Below the pieces are notes generated by a model. It was not told the DNA's origin. It searched no databases and worked only from the letters and a program-made list of their open reading frames with translations. Positions 56,336 to 64,000 of a DNA stretch of 64,000 nt are shown piece after piece. The translations under genes and the position numbers were made by a program. Within the stretch, counting starts at the first letter, position 1. The number at the start of each line of letters is the position of its first letter. The DNA is from Neoechinorhynchus agilis (taxonomy: Eukaryota > Acanthocephala), in assembly GCA_051530055.1 (NCBI GenBank), contig CM121342.1:15624001-15688000 (forward strand). Direction: 5' to 3'.

Positions 56336-57410
56336 CTGGCGACAAGCTTCATTGCCTGTATCCTCCGGTGGCTTGGGTATTCGAAAAACAGTAGATGTGT
56401 CGTTGCCCACGTATTTGGGATCACTCGAAGTGAGTCTGGAACTGGCAAAACGTATATTCGTACCCATGTTCTGTTTAGCGGACGAATTTCTTGTAGCGGT
56501 CCAGGAATGGTGGGTGAAGACGGGTTACAACCAAGTTCCCGTGAATGGCCTAAAGCTATATTTCTGGGATAAACCTTTTGTCGCCTGAGCTCATAGTTCT
56601 CTAATTTCAGGCTCTCGCGGCGAGGTCGACCGGGCTAGATTGCTGGCAGTCTCTACAAGATAATTGGGAGCACGGTTAGAAGCCCTACCCATTGCATCCG
56701 TGGGAACACTTCTCGTAGACGAATCAATTCGGATCGGAGTGCCCCTCAGATTAGGTCTACCGACTTGTATCGCGCATCGTTGCCGGTGTGGAATGATCGT
56801 GGATCCACTGAGGAGACATGGTCTTGTTTGCAACAAATTAGGAGGTCGTTTCTAACGGCATGCTGAATTGAACGACGTAATTTCGCGTGTCCTAAATACG
56901 GTGAACATCCCAAACATTTTAGGGCCAAGCAACCTGTGCAGGCTAGATGGTCGTCGTCCGGACGACGTCACCGTATTCCCGTGGCGAGAAGGCAAATGTC
57001 TTCTCTTGGACGCCCGTGTGTAGATACGTTCGCATCAAGTAACAGGAGGTTTGTGGTCCAGTCCCCAGGGGGAGCGGCTGCTGCCGCGGATGATCGAGAG
57101 GTGGCGAAATATAGAGAATTAAGTAGGTCTCACGTTCTTATACCCTTTGGAGTGGAGGCTCTTGGTGCGCCCTTTAGCTCGGCACTAAGATTTACGAAGG
57201 AGTTATCGAGTAGACTCCAGCCAAGACAGGAAATGCAGGAGCTGATGCTTTCCTACGCCAAAACATTGATCTCGCGATCCAAAGCCGAAACGCAGCGAGT
57301 GCGGTCGCGACCACTGAGGGAAGAGCAATGCCTCTTTATCGTGGACGGTGGTGATTGTTTAAACGTTTTATTGTTGTGTGTGTAACAAAAAGTGTATTAA
57401 AATAAATTGT
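56336..57410 (+). mobile_element. R2-like LINE copy 3, 3' part
   Basis: 5'-truncated. It starts at LPVSSGGLGIRKTVDVSLPT (56356) and runs through VNGLKLYFWDKPFVA and ASVGTLLVDESIRIGVPL to the endonuclease-type domain: HRCRCGMIVDPLRRHGLVC, then RHAELNDV, LGPSNLCRLDGRRPDDVTVF, WREGKCLLLDA, and LIPFGVEALGAPF. It ends with RSRPLREEQCLFIVDGGDC and a tail AACAAAAAGTGTATTAAAAT. It has several stops. It supplies the parts missing from copy 2 and is the better preserved match of 3881-4105. Confidence 0.8.
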
Positions 57411-58258
57411 TTTTTCTGTCAACTCTATAATACTCCGCTTAGTTTCGTCATACGAAGTTCTACAACATCTCAAGAAATTACAGCGAAATTCGTACCCTCA
57501 ATCCGAAATCCCAAGCTGGGCTCTTCGCTGCATAATCCCGAACTCAGAGACTCTTTTACCTTCATTATAAATCACAGCTTTTTATATGGCATCATCCTCT
57601 CATGCCTCAAAACTGCTAAAGTAATCGTTTTTCCGAAATATGGACACCTGATTTCAACCTAATCATACCGTCCAATATCGATTCTAACCGCTCTTTCAAA
57701 AACTGTCGAAAAATGTTTTAAACCTCGCCTTCTTCCACTTCTAAACAACAAATTATCGCCCTACAATTCGGCTTCCGGCCTAAATTTTCTGCAATGGATG
57801 CTCTACCTCGCATTTACTGCAAGATAATGCGCAAGCACGTAAATAACCTCTCTAACGTCACCCGTCTCACTAAACTGGATTTGTGAAAAGCATTCGACTA
57901 CGTGGACCATTCACTCTTTCCTCGGGCTTGCTCCGATTTTGCTCTACATTTATGGCAGATTCGCTGGCTCGCCTCTTATCTTCACGATCGAAAACAGTAC
58001 ATTCTTGCCAGGAAACCTCCTCACCTCAAGGTGCCGTTCTGCAACCACTTCTTTTTAATATTTTGGTAAACAAACTTAAACCTATCTTTCTCACTTTAAA
58101 CTTTTCCTTTATGCAGATGATCTCACCCTCATCACCCTATCATCAACCCACCTCTCCCTCGCGTTAACATCTAACGAAATCATCCACCTTAAACATTTCT
58201 GTACCAATCACAAATTCTACCTGAACTTCTCTAAATGCTTCGGGATGATTCCCTCATT
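57411..58258 (+). mobile_element. APE-type LINE RT relic, plus strand
   Basis: Duplicate of 4106-4965 with the same truncation points, and with an extra segment encoding LKTAKVIVFPKYGHL that the left copy has lost. Shared defects show both derive from one relic. Confidence 0.75.
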
Positions 58259-59631
58259 CTCCCGCAATCCCATTTAATAATAACACGTTTTATTTGTTGA
58301 TTCACAAAGAAGAGGACCAATGTACCTATGGGTCCTCATAAACACAGATATTTTGATGTTGTTTTTTGTGTCCGTCCGGGCGGGAATGTTTGGTCTGGGG
58401 ATGTCCGTTCTGGTGGGAATTTCCGGTCGGGGATGTACGCTCGGATGGGAATATCAGGATATTGTTTCAAGGAGCACTTGTAGGGTTGGTCTTTCCTCAG
58501 AATCATTTCAGGTTATGATATTCGAGAAGATTGGGTAGCATGGAGAAAGGAGCGTAGATATAGGGAGGTACCAAGTATAGGAGGGTGAAACGAATTAAGA
58601 TTACGAGAATTTTGCCCGTGTTAAAAGGGGACGATATGTGGTAGAAATTGTGGAGGTAAGGTTGAGATGCGTTTTGTTTGTTTTATGAATATAGTATCAA
58701 GGCATTCGGTGAGAAAAGGAGAGTCAGTTGCGCAAATTTTAGATGCACTTTTATGAAGAATTTCAAGACGGCGGATTTGAGATTTGGATAGGTTGCAAAA
58801 TACGGAATAACCGGAGTTTGTGATTGGTGCAGAAATCTTTTATGTGTGTGATTTCGTTAGAGGTTAAGGAGAGAGAGATGGGATGGTGAATGGGTGATGA
58901 GGGTGAGATCTACGGGACATAAGAAAAGTTTAGAGAGGAGAAAGGTTTGAAGTGGTTTAGGAAAATATTAAAGAGAAGTGGTGACAGCACCTTGAGGGAC
59001 ACCTTTGATGAGGGAAGGCGGATGGAAGAGGTAGAACGGCACTGAATGTATTGTTTGCGATTGTGAAGATAGGATTCGAGTCAGCGGATCTGCCACAAGT
59101 TGAGACCAAAATCGTAGCATTACCGGAGAAGGAGTGAATGGTCAACGGAATCGAATGCTTTCGATAAATCAAGTTGAATGAGGCGGGTGTAGTGGGAGGG
59201 ATTATTGTCGAGGTTATGTAGGGGCGTGTCACAAACGCAAAGTAGGGCAACGGTTGCAGAAAATTTGGGTCGGAAGCCAAATTGTAGCTGCGACAACTTT
59301 TCGTTAAGAAGTGAAAGAAGGCGAGATTTAAAACATTTTTCGATGATTTTTGAAAGAGCCGGTAGAAGGGAAACTGGACGGAATGATTCGGCCGAAATAG
59401 GATGTCCTTTTTTGGAACAAGGATAACTTTAGATGTTTTCAGGCATGAGGGGTAGATGCCATATAAAAAGCTAAGGTTTATAATGTGGGTAAGAGGGCCG
59501 AAACGTTTGGGGATGAGGCAGCGAAGAGCCCAGTTTTGGATTCCGGATTGAGAGGACGAATTTTTAGGTAATTTCATGAGATACTTTAGTACTTCGTCTG
59601 ACGAAACTAAGGAGAGTATCGGCGAGTGGTC
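58259..59631 (-). mobile_element. tandem LINE unit 1
   Basis: The minus-strand 3' tail is at 58275-58290. A 3' UTR with GGGAAT micro-repeats and an RT C-terminal part follow; the latter lacks about 240 bases present in unit 3. Then come RT core words (HIINLSFLYGIYPSCLKTSK, RKHSIPLTIHSFSG in shifted frames). It is truncated at ATCGGCGAG, directly abutting unit 2. Confidence 0.8.
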
Positions 59632-61199
59632 CTCATAAACACAGATATTTTGATGTTGTTTTTTGTGTCCGTCCGGGTGGGAATGTTTGGTTCGGGGATG
59701 TCCGTTCTGGTGGGAATTTCCGGTCGGGGATGTACGCTCGGATGGGAATATCAGGATATTGCTTGCAGGAGCGCTTGTAAGGTTGGTCTTTCCTCAGAAT
59801 CATTTCGGGTTATGATATCCGAGAAGATTGGGAAGCATGGAAAAAGGAGCGTAGATACAGGGAGGTGCGCGGTATAGGAGGGTGAAACGAATTAGCATTA
59901 CGAGTGTTGTGCTCGTGTGAAAAGGGAGCGATATGTGGAAGTAATTGTGGTTGTAGGGTTGAGAGGCGTTTTGATTGTTTTATGGAAATAGCATCAAGGC
60001 ATTTGGTGAGAGGGGGAAAGTCAGATGTGCAAATTTTAGATGCTGTTTTATGAAGAATTTCAAGACGGCGGATTTGAGATTTGGAACGGTTGCAGAAGAC
60101 GCGATAACCGTGGGTGAGGATGGTAAGATAATACAGATGCAAAATTTGTAGATTTCGGGTGAAGGGATTCCTAAATGTCAGAGGCGTTTGAGTAGATAAA
60201 TTTTAAACGTGTTGTGCTTGAGGGACAGAGTGATGTGCTAGTCCCATTTCAAATTTGATTGAAATTGGATACGCAGAGTTCTTAGGGAGGTTACTCGTAG
60301 GATGTCATTTAGAAGCTCAGAGCAAGCTGTGGGGTTGGGTGAGAGAGGGGATCATTTCGAAGAATTTAGAGAAATTGAGCTGGAGTTTGTGATTTTTGCA
60401 GAAATCTTTTGTGTGTGATTTCTTTAGAGGTTAAGGAAAAGGAGAGGTGGGGTGGTGGATGGGTGATGCGGGTGAGATCGTCGGTGTGTAAGAAAAGTTT
60501 AGAGAGGAGAAAGGTTTGAAGTGGTTTAGGAAAATATTAAAGAGAAGTGGTGATAGCACATCACCTTTAGGTACGCTTTTGGAGAGGGATAGGCTGATAG
60601 AAGAGGTAGGACGACAGTGAATGTATTGTTTGCGATTGTGAAGGTAAGATTCGAGCCAGTGGATCTGCCACAAATTGAGACAAAAATCGGAGCAGGCCCG
60701 AAGAAATAGTGAATGGTCCACTGAGTCGAAAGCTTTAGATAAATTAAGTTGAATGAGACGGGTGACATGGGAGTGATTATTGTCGAGGTTTCGTAGGAGC
60801 GAGCCATAATGCAAAGTAGGGCATCGGTTGCAGAAAATCTGGGCCGGAAGCCAAATTGAAAGGGCGATAACTTTTCGTTGAGAAGTCAAAGAATGTGAGA
60901 TTTAAAACATTTTTCGATAATTTTTGAAAAAGCGGGTATAACGGATATTGGACGGACTGATTCGGCCAAAATAGGATGTCCTTTTTTGCAACAAGGATAG
61001 CTTTAGCAGTTTCCAGGCATGAGGGTAGATGCCATATAAAAGGATGAGGTCTGTAATGTAGGTAAGAGGGTCGATGAGTTGGGTGATGATGCAGCGAAAA
61101 GCCCAGTTTGGGATTTCGGATTGAGATGACGAATTTTTAGGTAATTGTGTGAGATACTTTAGTACTTCATATGATAAAACTAAGGAGAGCATCGGCGAG
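59632..61199 (-). mobile_element. tandem LINE unit 2
   Basis: It begins TGGTCCTCATAAACACAG and ends at GCATCGGCGAG, the same two points as the junction of unit 1. RT C-terminal part 60142-59810 (FCNRSKSQIRRLEILHKTA), RT core 60889-60431 (QLNLSKAFDSVDHSLFLRA, SVPKGDVLSPLLFNIFLN) and N-terminal RT block 61192-60902. It is visibly more diverged from unit 3 than the two duplication copies are from each other. Confidence 0.8.
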
Positions 61200-63415
61200 T
61201 GGTCCTCATAAACACAGATATTTTGATGTTGTTTTTTGTGTCCGTCCGGGCGGGAATGTTTGGTCTGGGGATGTCCGTTCTGGTGGGAATTTCCGGTCGG
61301 GGATGTACGCTCGGATGGGAATATCAGGATATTGTTTCAAGGAGCACTTGTAGGGTTGGTCTTTCCTCAGAATCATTTCAGGTTATGATATTCGAGAAGA
61401 TTGGGTAGCATGGAGAAAGGAGCGTAGATATAGGGAGGTACCAAGTATAGGAGGGTGAAACGAATTAAGATTACGAGAATTTTGCCCGTGTTAAAAGGGG
61501 ACGATATGTGGTAGAAATTGTGGAGGTAAGGTTGAGATGCGTTTTGTTTGTTTTATGAATATAGTATCAAGGCATTCGGTGAGAAAAGGAGAGTCAGTTG
61601 CGCAAATTTTAGATGCACTTTTATGAAGAATTTCAAGACGGCGGATTTGAGATTTGGATAGGTTGCAAAATACGGAATAACCGTAGGTTAGGGAGGGTAA
61701 AATAAAGCAGAAGTAAAATTTATAGAGGTCGGGTGAAGGGATTCCTAAATGTTCGGAGGCGGATGAAGGGAGAGAGTGATGTGCGAGTCCCACTTCAAAT
61801 TTGATTGAAATTGGATACCCAGAATTCTCAGGGAGGTTACTCGTAGGATGTCATTTAGAAGCTCCGGATGTTGTGGGGTTGCGGGAGAAGGGATCATTTC
61901 GAAGCATTTAGAGAAATTGAGATGGAGTTTGTGATTGGTGCAGAAATCTTTTGTGTGTGTGATTTCTTTAGAGGTTAAAGAAAGGGAGAGGTGGGATGGC
62001 GAATGGGTGATGAGGGTGAGATCTACGGGGTATAAGAAAAGTTTAGAGAGGAGAAAGGTTTGAAGTGGTTTAGGAAAATATTAAAGAGAAGTGGTGATAG
62101 CACATCACCTTTAGGTACGCTTTTGGAGAGGGATAGGCTGATAGAAGAAGTAGAACTGCAGTGAATGTATTGTTTTGCGATTGTAAAGATAAGATTGGAG
62201 CCAGCGGATCTGCCACACCCGGAGAAGAAGTGAATGGTCCACTGAGTCGAAAGCTTTAGATAAATCAAGTTGCGAGAGACGGCTGACGTGGGAGGGATTA
62301 TTGTCGAGGTTATGTAGAAGCGTGTCATAAATGCAAAGTAGGGCATCGGTTGCAGAAAATTTGAGTCGTAAGCCAAATTGTAGGGGCAATAATTTTTTGC
62401 TTGGAAGTGGAAAAAGGGGAGATTTAAAACATTTTTCGATGATTTTTGAAAGAGCGGGTAAAATGCATATTGGACGGAATGATTCGGTGGAAATCGGATG
62501 TCCTTTTTTTTGGAAGATGGATAACTTTGACAGTTTTCAGGCAAGAGGGGTCGATGCCATATAAAAAGCTAAGGTTTATAATGTGGGTAAGAGGGCCGAA
62601 ACGTTTGGGGATGAGGCAGCGAAGAGCCCAGTTTTGGATTCCGGATTGAGAGGACGAATTTTTAGGTAATTTCATGAGATACTTTAGTACTTCGTCTGAC
62701 GAAACTAAGGAGAGTATCGGCAGGTTGACAAAATTTTCAGATGTGGGCGTGAAAGATTGCGTGGTGTCTGATATGGATCGGTTTTGGTAATTTTAGTCAG
62801 GACAGAGGTTCTGATTAATGGAATCTATTACCTGTTTTAATTCAGAAGAGGTCAAATTCGGGAAGGGATCCGGATAGCGTAGACCAAGAGAGTCCTTGAC
62901 GGCCCGCCACCATGTTGAATTGTCACCTGAACGAATTTTGGAGGAAGGGACGTTTTTTACGGGCGATAAGTATTTTGTTAGTTAGTGCTTTTTGTAAACG
63001 GGGAAAGTCTAAAGATTTATTGTGGTGGGCCTTAGAAGCTTGCCTTTGAAGACGTTTCAAGATGGGGGTTATCCATGGAGGATCGCGGTTGGAGATCCTA
63101 ATGAATTTCTTGGAAATTGACGAAGTAAGGGAATTTTTTATGATTGAGGTGATGGAGGACATGGCCAAGGAAGGGTCATTTGTGTTGTCAGAGTGGAATG
63201 TGCGAATATTTTCGGTTGGGATGAATGATTGGCGCCGGCGAAAAGGAGTTAACCCGATACGAAGAATTTGGTGGCGGTGGTGTGCATCAGCGGCGACAGG
63301 ATCTGTAGCAGGGGCTTCTGGCATGTCAGAAATAAAAATTGTGCGATTTATATCCTTGAGGGAGGAGGTCATGATACGATGGGCCGGATTCAGAGCAACG
63401 AGGAATGATGGGGGT
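61200..63415 (-). mobile_element. tandem LINE unit 3 (counterpart of 5025-7240)
   Basis: 3' UTR module, RT C-terminal part (61793-61491), RT core (62544-62023 and 62389-62111: FSATDALLCIYD, SAFDS-type box DLSKAFDSVDHSLLL), N-terminal RT block (62675-62424) and EN-RT linker (63170-62923). The linker is part of the open 290-residue frame 63795-62923. Frame changes inside the RT make it inactive. Confidence 0.85.
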
Positions 63416-64000
63416 GGAGAAGGCGTATCATTAGAGAAATGAATCGGATGGTTGACTGATTTTGATGGTGTTGGTGTCAACTTTATAATCTTATAGTTAT
63501 TTGTTCCTCCCTTTGCTCTTGTTCCTACTCGTTCAGAGGATTCTTCGGCCTTTTGTTGAACTGTAGCTTTCTTAGTAGTTACTTCAGCTGAATTCCTTTC
63601 GCTTTTCCCATCGTTACCTTTTGTCCCAGTCACAATATCATACTCCACAGTAATTTTAGAGTCATTAAGTACTACAGGCTGAATATACTCTAAGGATGGT
63701 ACCAAGTTCCCTAGTAATTGTTGAAATATTTGCAGTCTTTTGTGCACCACTCGTTTCCAACTAGTCTTCTTTTGAGTTTGGTATACTGATGACATCTACC
63801 AAGATAGTATTCCCTTTCCCTTTGAAACCTGTGTCTGCTTCCTTGAACCGTTAGCTTTTTTCCCTTTGTACTTTCTGACTTCGACCAACTGTTCACTGTT
63901 AAGAGCTTCAATTTCGCACTGAATAGCCTCCGCTTATATATCCTTAACTGCGCTCATCGCTTCAATAAATAAACCTCTTAGAGTTTCAGTAACTCGTTCA
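63416..64000 (-). other. duplicated flank; N-terminal part of a 290-aa open frame
   Basis: The frame 63795-62923 begins MSSVYQTQKKTSWKRVVHKR. It has a Lys/Ser/Thr-rich, repeat-free polar stretch of about 140 residues and then enters typical LINE linker sequence (SNRDPPWITPILKRLQRQ). No endonuclease lies between. The first part matches no family I know. It is intact here but split in the left copy by single-base differences near 7076 and 7230. Confidence 0.45.

Larger units (their letters stand above)
57378..64000. repeat. right copy of the long duplication, with extra LINE units
   Basis: 57378-58600 equals 4090-5300, and 61205-64000 equals 5025-7820. Between them lie two additional tandem LINE units (58259-61199) absent from the left copy. 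The match runs to the window edge, so its real extent is unknown. Confidence 0.85.

Noticed and set aside
1-64000. CRISPR arrays, bacterial operons, rRNA genes
   Set aside because: No direct-repeat/spacer arrays, no Shine-Dalgarno-driven operons and no rRNA stretches were seen; the window is eukaryotic.

Overview
This is eukaryotic nuclear DNA, most likely from an invertebrate animal and plausibly an arthropod. Host genes have short GT-AG introns (about 44-100 nt). Host families seen are an ABCC transporter, an anoctamin (TMEM16), an FTSJ3/Spb1 methyltransferase, an RBM7-like RNA-binding protein and secreted leucine-rich-repeat (LRR) proteins. Much of the rest is retrotransposon debris: APE-type LINEs (CR1/jockey group), an RTE-like LINE, LINEs with an R2-like restriction-like endonuclease domain, Penelope-like elements with GIY-YIG domains, one Gypsy/Ty3 fossil and a tRNA-derived SINE. 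The species cannot be named from sequence alone.

Layout. 0-3 kb: 5' part of an ABCC gene (minus strand) running off the left edge. 3.7-7.8 kb: LINE block that recurs, expanded, at 57.1-64 kb. 9.8-11.8 kb: intact secreted LRR gene with a TATA box. 13.1-16.5 kb: tandem pair of unknown polar-protein genes (minus). 16.9-21.8 kb: Penelope relic, then an R2-like LINE carrying a Tudor-domain fragment and an 18-bp satellite. 23.0-25.0 kb: FTSJ3/Spb1 (minus). 25.5-32.0 kb: RTE-like LINE holding an inverted SINE dimer with a 12-bp target duplication, then a Penelope element and LINE pieces. 32.4-32.9 kb: RBM7-like gene. 34.4-36.1 kb: tandem 690-bp units encoding a small secreted six-cysteine protein.

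The last of these units is split into three short pieces spread to 44.76 kb. A retroelement block containing the Gypsy fossil separates the first two pieces. An R2-like LINE, itself containing a Penelope element, separates the last two.

44.8-48.7 kb is a long spacer-less palindrome. Its arms carry two headless LRR gene copies and, at the outer ends, the 3' end of the anoctamin gene. 48.6-52.7 kb: anoctamin (minus). 52.7-56.3 kb: mostly unassigned sequence with one small two-exon gene candidate. 56.3-64 kb: R2-like LINE 3' part, plus-strand LINE fragment, three tandem minus-strand LINE units and a shared non-LINE flank.

The host genes do not form an operon or one pathway. They are housekeeping and membrane/secreted genes set among nested repeats. 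The main interest is structural: nested insertions, inverted duplications and tandem arrays, several of which involve host coding sequence.
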